A stretch of 64,000 bases of DNA from positions 124,001 through 188,000 of the forward strand of contig JAVBLY010000005.1 in assembly GCA_031553035.1 (NCBI GenBank). Reading direction: 5' to 3'. Below are positions 50,618-58,149 of the stretch, one piece after another (the first letter of the stretch is position 1; every line of letters starts with the position of its first letter). Under the pieces are notes generated by a model. It was given only the letters and a program-made list of their open reading frames with translations, did not search any database and was not told the origin of the DNA. Both the position numbers and the translations under genes were made by a program. This DNA is from JAVBLY01 sp031553035 (lineage in GTDB: Bacteria; Bacillota; Clostridia; Peptostreptococcales; Anaerovoracaceae).

Positions 50618-52261
50618 TCATTCGTCGGAAGGTTTTTCCGGATTCACGTACACAGTTTTGTTATCAGTGAATATGACCATCCCCGGCTTTGCCCCTGATG
50701 GTTTTTTTACATGTTTTACTCTGGTATAATCAACCGGAACATTCTGGGAAGTCCTGGCTTTGCTGTAGTATGCAGCTATTGATGCCGCTTCCAGTATTGC
50801 TTTTTCATGAGGGTGACGACCTTCGGTGAAAAGAATGACATGAGAGCCGGGAATATCCTTGGTATGCAGCCATATGTCTTTGGGGCCGGCTTTTTTCATG
50901 GTTAGCTCGTCATTTTCTCTGTTGTTGCGGCCTACGCTTACCTTGAAACCGTCCCGCACCTCAAATTGAAGAAAAGATGCCTTCTTATTCTTAGATGCCG
51001 GTGGGTTCTTTCTTTTTCTTAGGTAACCCTGTTCTGTCAGTTCACTTCTTATCTCATCGATGTCTTCCGGGGTTTCGGCGTTATCGATATAAGTGATATA
51101 GGATTCGATGACATCGATGTTTTCATCAGTGTCCTTTAGCTGCCGTGTCTTTTCTTCAGTTGCAGTTTTTGATTTAGTATATTTTCTGAAATACAGCTGT
51201 GCATTCTCAGAGGGCGATAATATCGGATCCATAGCTATTGTCACATCTTCATTTGAATAATAATCGGTAAGAGTAACCAGTTCCTGGCCCGGACGAATAT
51301 TATGAAGATTAGCGGTCAAAAGTTCACCATAGAGCTGATACATTGACCCTTTTTTTGCCTTTTCCAGGTCTTCCAGAAGGCGTTGTTTCTTTAGATTCAG
51401 CTTACTTAGATTTTGCTTTAGCACTTTCAGAAGGTCCGAAGATTTCTGATTCAGTCTGTTGCTTGACTCTTTCTTTGAATAATAATAGCTCAGCATGCTG
51501 CTGACATTTTCAAATTCTTTGGACTTTGCGCCTTCATATTCTGCAAGGGGAAGAGCATAAAATTCTACAGGCTTCTTTCCGTCATCATAATAAACAATAG
51601 GGACCGCTTCTCCGCTGCTGAGGCTGCGGCTCATATTCAGAAGTTTTCTGTAACGGTCGGGAGCGAACTCGATCTCTGACTTGGCTACTTTACTCAAGCC
51701 CTGAACATTGTCCATATCGAAGTTTTCTTCATCAAGATCAAAAAAAGAGATTTTGCCCTGTGACGGCGGATACATGTATTCCAGTTTTGGCAGAATTTGT
51801 CTTTCTCTGCTCATGTCAATGGAGACATGCTTTATGGAATCCAAAATCATTCCAGATACTCCGTCCACAAGGATTATATTGCTGTGTTTGCCCATGATCT
51901 CTATTATAAGCTTCTTTGGTTCCTTATCCGACAGCTCGTTTGAAGATATGACATCAAACTCGATCACCCTGTCCGAACCATGCTGGCGCACTTCGCGGAT
52001 ACGGCTGCCCAATAAATGCTTTCTCAAAAGCATGCAGAATGAGGGAGGATTCGTCGGGTTTTGAGATTTTTCATCGGTCAGGTAAAGTCTGGGGTTCCCG
52101 CTGTTTGACGAAATAAAAAGGGTGTGTTTTTCTCGGTTTGCACTTATCTGGATAAAAAGCTCATCGCGGATAGGCTGATAGATTTTTTCTATCCTGCCTC
52201 CTTTTAAAGTGTTGTTGAGCTCAAATACTAACGCTGTTGTAACAAGACCATCAAATGGCAT
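50618..52261 (-). CDS. rqcH: Ribosome quality control protein RqcH (NFACT)
   Basis: 547 residues. NFACT-N (MPFDGLVTTALVFELNNTLKGGRIEKIYQP), central helix-hairpin and coiled-coil (~265-400), and C-terminal NFACT-R (GYLRKRKNPPA.., DIWLHTKDIPGSHVIL, then HPHEKAILEAASIAAYYSKA). It binds obstructed 50S subunits with tRNA-Ala and adds alanine tails to stalled peptides; formerly annotated as fibronectin-binding protein. AAGGGGG precedes ATG 52261. Confidence 0.95.
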   Translation of the reverse strand: MPFDGLVTTALVFELNNTLKGGRIEKIYQPIRDELFIQISANREKHTLFISSNSGNPRLYLTDEKSQNPTNPPSFCMLLRKHLLGSRIREVRQHGSDRVIEFDVISSNELSDKEPKKLIIEIMGKHSNIILVDGVSGMILDSIKHVSIDMSRERQILPKLEYMYPPSQGKISFFDLDEENFDMDNVQGLSKVAKSEIEFAPDRYRKLLNMSRSLSSGEAVPIVYYDDGKKPVEFYALPLAEYEGAKSKEFENVSSMLSYYYSKKESSNRLNQKSSDLLKVLKQNLSKLNLKKQRLLEDLEKAKKGSMYQLYGELLTANLHNIRPGQELVTLTDYYSNEDVTIAMDPILSPSENAQLYFRKYTKSKTATEEKTRQLKDTDENIDVIESYITYIDNAETPEDIDEIRSELTEQGYLRKRKNPPASKNKKASFLQFEVRDGFKVSVGRNNRENDELTMKKAGPKDIWLHTKDIPGSHVILFTEGRHPHEKAILEAASIAAYYSKARTSQNVPVDYTRVKHVKKPSGAKPGMVIFTDNKTVYVNPEKPSDE

Positions 52262-52490
52262 TCGAATCCCCCTTGCTTGCCTTTTCTCCGTTTGACTGCG
52301 TTGCTGCTCTTTCTCTGCTCAATTACATACGTTTTAGTATGCGCATTCGCCGATCATTCACGCGCGTGAGACCTAACCATATTTTCCCTGAAAATATCTG
52401 GTAGGTCCTCTGTCAGGAATTCAATCGCTTCAGCGATTAGAATTCTACGACCTTGTCAAACGAATAAAATCCTGCGCAAAATTTATTATA
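52262..52490 (-). promoter_or_regulatory. Structured leader region of rqcH with at least four hairpins
   Basis: On the minus strand a TATAAT (52490-52485) would give a ~215-nt leader before ATG 52261. In it are hairpins GAATTC/GAATTC with AATCGCT/AGCGATT (52417-52445), GACCTA.CC-ATATTTTC / GAAAATAT..GG-TAGGTC (52370-52407), the perfect palindrome TCACGCGCGTGA (52358-52369), and GCATAC/GTATG (52328-52343 region). The GC skew and repeat look differ from neighbouring spacers, so it could alternatively be a mobile palindromic repeat. Confidence 0.5.
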
Positions 52491-52546
52491 CATAAGAAAA
52501 TGAGTAATTTCTCACTTCTTATGAAATAGCTATATACATACTATTA

Positions 52547-52555
52547 TGTTATAAT
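52547..52555 (+). promoter_or_regulatory. Extended -10 promoter of yicC-gmk-rpoZ
   Basis: TGT-TATAAT (TGN-TATAAT) at 52547-52555; transcription would begin near 52562, which rules out an in-frame start at 52554 and supports ATG 52593. Confidence 0.65.
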
Positions 52556-52592
52556 GGATGACAACTTTAAGCAAGCGAAAGGACATGGAAAT

Positions 52593-53477
52593 ATGATAAA
52601 AAGCATGACAGGATTCGGGAGAGGCGAGCACTCCGATGAAAAGAGAATAATAACTGTTGAGATCAAATCAGTCAACCATAGATATTCGGAAGTTTATGTA
52701 CGGATTCCAAGAAGGTACGGATTTGCAGAAGAACCAATAAGGAACAAGATCAAGGAGAGAATCAAGAGAGGGAAGATCGATGTTACTGTCAATGCAGAGA
52801 GCCTTACGGAGGATGACGTTGCGGTAAAGCTCAATGTCCCGGCGGCCAGACAGTATTTCAGCAATCTCAGAGAGATCCAGAAAAACTTCGATGTGCAGGG
52901 GGACATTACTCTGGAGATGCTGGCATCTATGCCGGATGTACTTAAGGCAGTACCTGATGTGGATGATGAAGAAGCTGTCCTTGCTGCAATATTCAAAGCC
53001 CTTGAACTGTCAATAGAGAACTTTGATGACATGAGGCAAACTGAAGGGGAAAAGTTAGCCGAAGATATCCTCAAGAGAGGAAATATCATTGAAGATCATC
53101 TGAAAGTGATCGAAGATGTGGCTCCACAACTGGCCGGTATCTACGCCCAGAAACTCAAAGAGCGAATAGATGAACTTACAAACAAAAATATAGAGATGCC
53201 GGAGGACCGAATAGCTGTAGAGACGGCTATATTTGCGGACAAGTCCAACATAACGGAAGAGATAGTAAGACTAAAAAGTCATATAAAGCAGCTCAAGGAG
53301 ATAATGTCTTCAAATGGTGAGCCTGTAGGGAAAAAACTGGATTTTCTGGTGCAGGAATTTAACAGGGAAACCAATACCATAGGCTCAAAGGCAAATGATC
53401 TCAAGATAACAAATACAATGCTTGAAATGAAAAGTGAGATCGAGAAAATCAGAGAGCAGGTACAAAACATAGAGTGA
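52593..53477 (+). CDS. yicC: YicC family endoribonuclease
   Basis: 294 residues starting MIKSMTGFGRGE, the invariant YicC start. Later segments SVNHRYSEVYVRIPRR and the C-terminal GEPVGKKLDFLVQEFNRETNTIGSKAND are the conserved DUF1732 core. Family members cleave RNA. Located before gmk as in most Firmicutes. Confidence 0.95.
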   Translation: MIKSMTGFGRGEHSDEKRIITVEIKSVNHRYSEVYVRIPRRYGFAEEPIRNKIKERIKRGKIDVTVNAESLTEDDVAVKLNVPAARQYFSNLREIQKNFDVQGDITLEMLASMPDVLKAVPDVDDEEAVLAAIFKALELSIENFDDMRQTEGEKLAEDILKRGNIIEDHLKVIEDVAPQLAGIYAQKLKERIDELTNKNIEMPEDRIAVETAIFADKSNITEEIVRLKSHIKQLKEIMSSNGEPVGKKLDFLVQEFNRETNTIGSKANDLKITNTMLEMKSEIEKIREQVQNIE

Positions 53478-53557
53478 TCTGCAGGGCAAAAGCTTGTAAA
53501 GCACACGATCATGGAGTATAATTATTCAGTTAACCAAACTAATTTTGAGGGAGATCG

Positions 53558-54166
53558 ATGAAAAAAGGACGGTTGTTTGTATTATCCGGACCTTCGGGAA
53601 CAGGTAAAGGGACCATATGTAAAGAGATCAGCAGCTATAACAATGCTAATCTCTCCGTGTCCATGACGACCAGAGATCCCAGAAGCGGCGAAGTAGAAGG
53701 TGAAAGCTATTTTTTTGTAAAAGATGACCATTTTCTGAAAGTCCTTGAATCAGACGGGTTCCTTGAGCACGCTGAAGTCTATGGAAGTCTGTACGGCACG
53801 CCTAAGAAACCTGTGCTGGAAGCTCTTGATCGAGGCGAAGACGTCATACTGGAGATAGACATGCAGGGGGCACTTAAGGTCAAAGAATCATTTCCTCAGG
53901 GAGTATTTATCTTCATACTTCCACCCTCTCTGAAAGAACTGGAAGACAGGCTGAGAAAAAGAGGAACTGAAACAGAAGAGAGCATAAAGCTCAGACTGAG
54001 CAAGACCATAGACGAGCTTTCATATATAGAGCAATACGACTACTACGTAGTGAACGGCGATCTTGATGATGCTTCAAAGAATGTGGCAGCCATTATGAAG
54101 GCGGAGCATTCAAAGGTAAACGAATATACACATAAAGTCATAAAGAGAATTCTGAATAATAAATAA
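53558..54166 (+). CDS. gmk: Guanylate kinase
   Basis: 202 residues. P-loop LSGPSGTGKGTIC, GMP-binding SMTTRDPRSGEVEGESYFFV, YGSLYGTPKKPV, and DMQGALKVKE. Phosphorylates GMP to GDP. GAGGGAG precedes ATG 53558. Confidence 0.97.
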   Translation: MKKGRLFVLSGPSGTGKGTICKEISSYNNANLSVSMTTRDPRSGEVEGESYFFVKDDHFLKVLESDGFLEHAEVYGSLYGTPKKPVLEALDRGEDVILEIDMQGALKVKESFPQGVFIFILPPSLKELEDRLRKRGTETEESIKLRLSKTIDELSYIEQYDYYVVNGDLDDASKNVAAIMKAEHSKVNEYTHKVIKRILNNK

Positions 54167-54182
54167 ACGGAGGTAAGAAGCA

Positions 54183-54377
54183 ATGATGTTATATCCATCG
54201 ATCAATGAAATAAGAAAAAAGGCCGACAGCAGGTACACGCTGGTGATCCTTGCTGCCAAAAGAGCCAGAGATCTGATAGAAGGCAAACCCAGGCTGACAA
54301 ACAGCGATGTTGAAGTCCCTGTTTCCATCGCGGCCAATGAAATTGCCGAAGATCTGATCACATACAAGAGAAATTAA
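54183..54377 (+). CDS. rpoZ: RNA polymerase omega subunit
   Basis: 64 residues: MLYPSINEIRKKADSRYTLVILAAKRARDLI, with RLTNSDVEVPVSIAANEIAEDLI. Stabilises the beta-prime subunit. CGGAGG before tandem ATGs (54183 or 54186). Confidence 0.95.
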   Translation: MMLYPSINEIRKKADSRYTLVILAAKRARDLIEGKPRLTNSDVEVPVSIAANEIAEDLITYKRN

Positions 54378-54402
54378 ACCAGGGTAAAGTTGAAGTATAG
54401 AG

Positions 54403-54430
54403 GACGGGAGTTTAGGCTCCTGTCTTTTTT
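54403..54430 (+). terminator. Terminator after rpoZ
   Basis: GACGGGAG (54403-54410) / CTCCTGTC (54417-54424), loop TTTAGG, followed by six T. Confidence 0.92.
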
Positions 54431-54439
54431 ACGGACTTA

Positions 54440-54476
54440 TTTACTGCTTTACAAATTTAGCGCAGTAAAGTATAAT
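54440..54476 (+). promoter_or_regulatory. Promoter and inverted-repeat operator of the amino-acid ABC operon
   Basis: TTTACA (54448-54453), 17-bp spacer, TATAAT (54471-54476). TTTACTGC (54440-54447) and GCAGTAAA (54462-54469) are exact inverted arms flanking the -35 box, suitable for a repressor. Confidence 0.7.
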
Positions 54477-54547
54477 CATATAGGTAAATATGGTTAATAT
54501 TTGGAGTATAAGTGCGGATATTATTTCCCATTTGACAGGAGGAGAAA

Positions 54548-55414
54548 ATGTTTAAGAAAACGAGTATTTTGATGTTGGCGCTGCTTTTGGCTCTCAGTAT
54601 ATTTGCAGTTGGTTGCGGAAGCAGTTCTGATGAAGATGCGGATGCAAATGCTGAAGATACATCACTTGCGGATATCCAGGCAAAGGGAACCTTGGTTCTT
54701 GGATGTGACGATGAATTCCCGCCTATGGGATTCAAGGATGAAGACGGAAATCTCACAGGATTCGACATCGAACTGGCTCAGGCGGTTTGTGATAAATTAG
54801 GCGTAAAGCTTGATGCAAAGCCAATCAACTGGGACAGCAAGGAGCTTGAGCTTGATAATAAAAATATTGATGTTATCTGGAACGGATATACAATAAATGC
54901 AGAAAGAAATAAAAAGGTTGAATTCACAAAGCCTTATCTGAATAACGAACAGCTAATAGCTGTAAGATCTGACTCGGATATAAAGACATTTGTACAACTT
55001 AAGGGGAAAATCCTTGGCGTACAGGCTGACAGTGCTGCTGAAGAGCTGGTAAATGCAGATACGGAACTTCTTAATTCTCTGGAAAAGGTCGCGCCTTATG
55101 ATACATATCAGAATGCACTTCTTGATCTTAAGGCAAGCACAAGGATAGATGCTGTTGCCGGTGACAAGATCTTACTTAATTATGTTATGAAGCAAGACCC
55201 AAAAGAATATGTTCTCCTTGAAGAATCTTTAGGAAAAGAATATTTCGGTATTGGATGCCGTATGGGTGAGGTTTCACTAAGAGAGGCTATCGACAAGGCA
55301 CTTGATGAGCTGAATGAAGACGGTACAATCGAGAAGATCAGTACAAAATGGTTCGGCAGCAACATAGTAATCAGAGACGTTGAAAAACTTACTCAGGAAG
55401 AACTTGAACAGTAA
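54548..55414 (+). CDS. Polar amino-acid ABC transporter, binding lipoprotein
   Basis: 288 residues. Signal peptide with lipobox (ALSIFAVGCGSS, lipidated Cys about residue 23), acidic linker, then a family 3 solute-binding domain: GTLVLGCDDEFPPMGFKDEDGNLTGFDIELAQAVCDKLG, DVIWNGYTINAERNKKVEFTKPY, VQADSAAEEL. It delivers a polar amino acid, possibly cystine, arginine or glutamine, to the permease. Confidence 0.93.
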   Translation: MFKKTSILMLALLLALSIFAVGCGSSSDEDADANAEDTSLADIQAKGTLVLGCDDEFPPMGFKDEDGNLTGFDIELAQAVCDKLGVKLDAKPINWDSKELELDNKNIDVIWNGYTINAERNKKVEFTKPYLNNEQLIAVRSDSDIKTFVQLKGKILGVQADSAAEELVNADTELLNSLEKVAPYDTYQNALLDLKASTRIDAVAGDKILLNYVMKQDPKEYVLLEESLGKEYFGIGCRMGEVSLREAIDKALDELNEDGTIEKISTKWFGSNIVIRDVEKLTQEELEQ

Positions 55415-56083
55415 ATGGATTCAAATAGTTTTTTAACTTCACTAACATTTATTCTGGAGGGAGCAGGTGTGACGCTGAAAGTATACTTCGTCACACTTGT
55501 CTTTTCCATTCCTCTAGGCATAGTCTGTGCCATGGGAAAGTTGAGCAGATTCAAGATACTGAAAGGATTTCTCGGAATATACACATGGGTGTTCAGAGGC
55601 ACTCCGCTGCTTCTTCAGCTGATGTTCGTGTATTATGGGCTTCCTCTCATATTTAGAGATACATCTCTGCATGATTTTTTCCAGTTCGATCCTATCATTG
55701 CTGCATATATAGCTTTTGTGATAAATTATGCCGCATATTTTACTGAAATATTCAGAGCAGGCATACAGTCAATAGACAAAGGCCAGTATGAAGCGGCACA
55801 GGCTCTGGGGATGACGCCGTGGATCACTTTCAGGAGGATAGTACTGCCACAGGCCATAAAGGTAATAATACCACCCCTTGGAAATGAAGGCATCACACTT
55901 ATCAAAGATACGGCATTGTGCTTTGTAATTGCACTGCCTGAGATATTGAAACATGCATCGAATATTGTATCAAGAACCGCTGATGTTTCAGCATACTTCA
56001 TTGCAGCTGGGATATATCTTCTGCTTACGTTTTTCATAATACAGATATTCAGAAAAATTGAAAGTAAATTCGCATATTATTAA
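55415..56083 (+). CDS. Polar amino-acid ABC transporter permease
   Basis: 222 residues, HisM/GlnP type. EGAGVTLKVYFVTLVFSIPLG, RGTPLLLQLMFVYYGLP, and the EAA loop YEAAQALGMTPWITFRRIVLPQA. Its ATG directly follows the stop codon of the binding protein. Confidence 0.95.
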   Translation: MDSNSFLTSLTFILEGAGVTLKVYFVTLVFSIPLGIVCAMGKLSRFKILKGFLGIYTWVFRGTPLLLQLMFVYYGLPLIFRDTSLHDFFQFDPIIAAYIAFVINYAAYFTEIFRAGIQSIDKGQYEAAQALGMTPWITFRRIVLPQAIKVIIPPLGNEGITLIKDTALCFVIALPEILKHASNIVSRTADVSAYFIAAGIYLLLTFFIIQIFRKIESKFAYY

Positions 56084-56091
56084 GGGCAAAG

Positions 56092-56859
56092 ATGGAAATA
56101 GTAAAAGTCGAAAATCTATATAAAAATTTTGGTCATCTGGAAGTCCTGAAAGGTGTCAGTTTTTCTGTGAGCAAAGGTGAGATAATTTCAATTATAGGCC
56201 CTTCCGGAGCCGGAAAGAGCACACTTTTAAGATGTCTCAATCACCTGGAGTCTGCAGATAAAGGCAGCATAAGCTTTGAAGGTGAATTTATCGCAGAGGC
56301 TGATCATTCAGGCACTGCTATATATAAAAAGAAAAAAGAAACACTGAAGATCTGCAGCAGACTTGGTATGGTTTTTCAAAACTTCAACCTTTTTCCCCAT
56401 AAATCTGTCATAGAGAATATTATTGAAGCCCCCATGATAGTCAAAGGTGAGAGTAAAGAAATTGCCCTAAAAAAAGGCACGATACTTTTGGAGAAGGTGG
56501 GACTCACTGAGAAGAGAGATGCTTATCCAAGACAGCTTTCAGGGGGGCAGCAACAGCGTGTAGCTATAGCAAGAGCACTTGCCATGGAGCCTGATATAAT
56601 GCTGTTTGACGAACCGACGTCGGCACTTGATCCCGAGCTTATAGGTGAAGTTCTTCAGGTAATCAAGAGACTTGCTGAAGACAGAATGACAATGATAATA
56701 GTTACCCATGAGATGAATTTTGCCAGAGAGATATCAGACAGAGTTCTTTTTATGGAAGACGGAATCGTTCTCGTGGACGGTCCGCCGAATGATATTTTCG
56801 TCAATCCCGATCATCCCCGAATGCAGACATTCCTGAAGAAAATAATACAGCAGGAGTAA
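56092..56859 (+). CDS. Polar amino-acid ABC transporter ATPase
   Basis: 255 residues. Walker A IGPSGAGKSTLLRCLN, signature LSGGQQQRVAIARALAM, Walker B IMLFDEPTSALDPE, switch VTHEMNFAREI. An ~18-residue insert (GTAIYKKKKETLKI) precedes the Q-loop MVFQNFNLFPH. Third gene of the uptake operon. Confidence 0.95.
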   Translation: MEIVKVENLYKNFGHLEVLKGVSFSVSKGEIISIIGPSGAGKSTLLRCLNHLESADKGSISFEGEFIAEADHSGTAIYKKKKETLKICSRLGMVFQNFNLFPHKSVIENIIEAPMIVKGESKEIALKKGTILLEKVGLTEKRDAYPRQLSGGQQQRVAIARALAMEPDIMLFDEPTSALDPELIGEVLQVIKRLAEDRMTMIIVTHEMNFAREISDRVLFMEDGIVLVDGPPNDIFVNPDHPRMQTFLKKIIQQE

Positions 56860-56861
56860 GT

Positions 56862-57560
56862 ATGGAAACTGTTTATGACAGAACCGAACTACTTATCGGT
56901 AAAGACGGAGTTGACAGCCTGAAAAAAGGGGCTGTTATTGTTTTTGGACTGGGCGGCGTTGGAGGTATGGCAGCAGAGGCGTTGGCAAGAGCAGGCGTAG
57001 GTCATATAGCAATTGTTGATTACGATGTTATTAATATAACTAATATCAATCGGCAGATAATCGCTCTTCACAGTAACATCGGTGACAAGAAGACCGATGT
57101 CATGAAGAAAAGGATCAATGACATCAACCCGGATATCCATGTGGAAGTAATCTATGAACGTATTACATCTGATAACATTAATTCTTTTGATTTAGAAAAA
57201 TATGATCATATTGTCGATGCAATCGATGATGTTCCGGCAAAGATTTCCCTGATCACGGAAGCATTTAATATCAAGGTACCAATAGTTTCATCCATGGGTA
57301 CCGGAGATAAACTTGACCCGCAGCAGTTGTCACTGCAAAAAATAAAAAATACAAATACATGTCCTCTGGCAAAAGTAATGCGTGGAAAATTGAAAAAGCT
57401 GGGTATAGAAAGCTTGGATGTAGTGTGTTCAACAGAGAAGCCGGAAAGAGCGATCCCCCGATCAAAATGTAATGAAACATCGAGTATTTCTTTTGTACCG
57501 CCGGCAGCAGGTCTGCTGCTTACAAAGAAAGTAATCGAAACGATTATAGCGGGGGGATGA
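56862..57560 (+). CDS. tcdA: ThiF/E1-like enzyme, tRNA threonylcarbamoyladenosine dehydratase (TcdA) type
   Basis: 232 residues. Nucleotide-binding GLGGVGGMAAEALARAGVGHIAIVDYDVI, INRQIIALHSNIGDKKTDV and SSMGTGDKLDPQQL are the TcdA pattern; a later Cys lies in DVVCSTEKP. It would cyclise t6A37 in tRNA using ATP. It begins 2 bp after the ABC ATPase, so it may be cotranscribed, and its stop overlaps the LytTR gene. Confidence 0.87.
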   Translation: METVYDRTELLIGKDGVDSLKKGAVIVFGLGGVGGMAAEALARAGVGHIAIVDYDVINITNINRQIIALHSNIGDKKTDVMKKRINDINPDIHVEVIYERITSDNINSFDLEKYDHIVDAIDDVPAKISLITEAFNIKVPIVSSMGTGDKLDPQQLSLQKIKNTNTCPLAKVMRGKLKKLGIESLDVVCSTEKPERAIPRSKCNETSSISFVPPAAGLLLTKKVIETIIAGG

Positions 57561-57928
57561 TAAGAATGTTGTACTTACTGTACAATATAAGGGGCGTGCC
57601 TGGAAAGGCATTTCTGAATGAAATAAACTATATACAAAGTGAAGGTCGTAAATTATTTATTCACAAGGCGGATGGCATAATCGAATATTATGAATACATG
57701 AAAGATGTATTGCCTCGACTGGATTACAGATTCTATAAGTGTCACAGGAGCCTGATAATAAATCTGTCGAAGATTGATTTCTTTAGTAAAAATGAAGTAT
57801 TCTTTTTCAACGGCGACAGTGTCCATATTGGGATACATAACCTGAGATTAACAAAAAATGGATATAAAGCATTTATTGAAAAATCGGCTTCAAAACTCCT
57901 TGGAGATGTAAGGATTATATCAAGATAG
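57557..57928 (+). CDS. LytTR DNA-binding protein without receiver domain
   Basis: 123 residues. The LytTR fold is recognisable from FLNEINYIQSEGRKLFIHKADGIIEYYEYMKDVLPRLDYRFYKCHRSLIINLSKI, but there is no response-regulator domain. The start ATG 57557 overlaps the tcdA stop (ATGA). Stand-alone LytTR proteins may bind promoters without phosphorylation; the target is unknown. Confidence 0.85.
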   Translation: MIRMLYLLYNIRGVPGKAFLNEINYIQSEGRKLFIHKADGIIEYYEYMKDVLPRLDYRFYKCHRSLIINLSKIDFFSKNEVFFFNGDSVHIGIHNLRLTKNGYKAFIEKSASKLLGDVRIISR

Positions 57929-57949
57929 CATCCAAATTACATATATTAA

Positions 57950-57978
57950 TTGATTTTTATTTGTGGATGTAATAAAAT
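57950..57978 (+). promoter_or_regulatory. Promoter of the riboswitch-P-type ATPase transcript
   Basis: TTGATT (57950-57955), 17-bp spacer, TAAAAT (57973-57978); transcription would begin near 57985 just ahead of the riboswitch. Confidence 0.65.
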
Positions 57979-57987
57979 GGTAAAGAT

Positions 57988-58104
57988 GATTAGGGAGTAG
58001 TTTTTAGCGTAGTGATCAACAGCATGGCTTTTGGCCTGGTCCTATGCCCGACACAGGTAACGAGACTTTTCAGGGAAGATACACCCCTGCGAAGTCTTTT
58101 TTAA
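57988..58104 (+). promoter_or_regulatory. yybP-ykoY (manganese) riboswitch with terminator
   Basis: GGGAGTAG (57993-58000) opens the element, a GCATGG..CCTATGC stem (58022-58048) and ACGAGAC (58060-58066) follow, as in the yybP-ykoY Mn2+ aptamer. The expression platform is GACTT..CAGGG (58064-58075) / CCCTG..AAGTC (58085-58096) followed by six T, a rho-independent terminator overlapping the aptamer 3' end. Mn2+ binding should prevent termination and turn on the ATPase. Confidence 0.8.
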
Positions 58105-58149
58105 ATGTAATCTCAAAATAGACTTAGTATTACAAGAGGAGGCAGAAAA

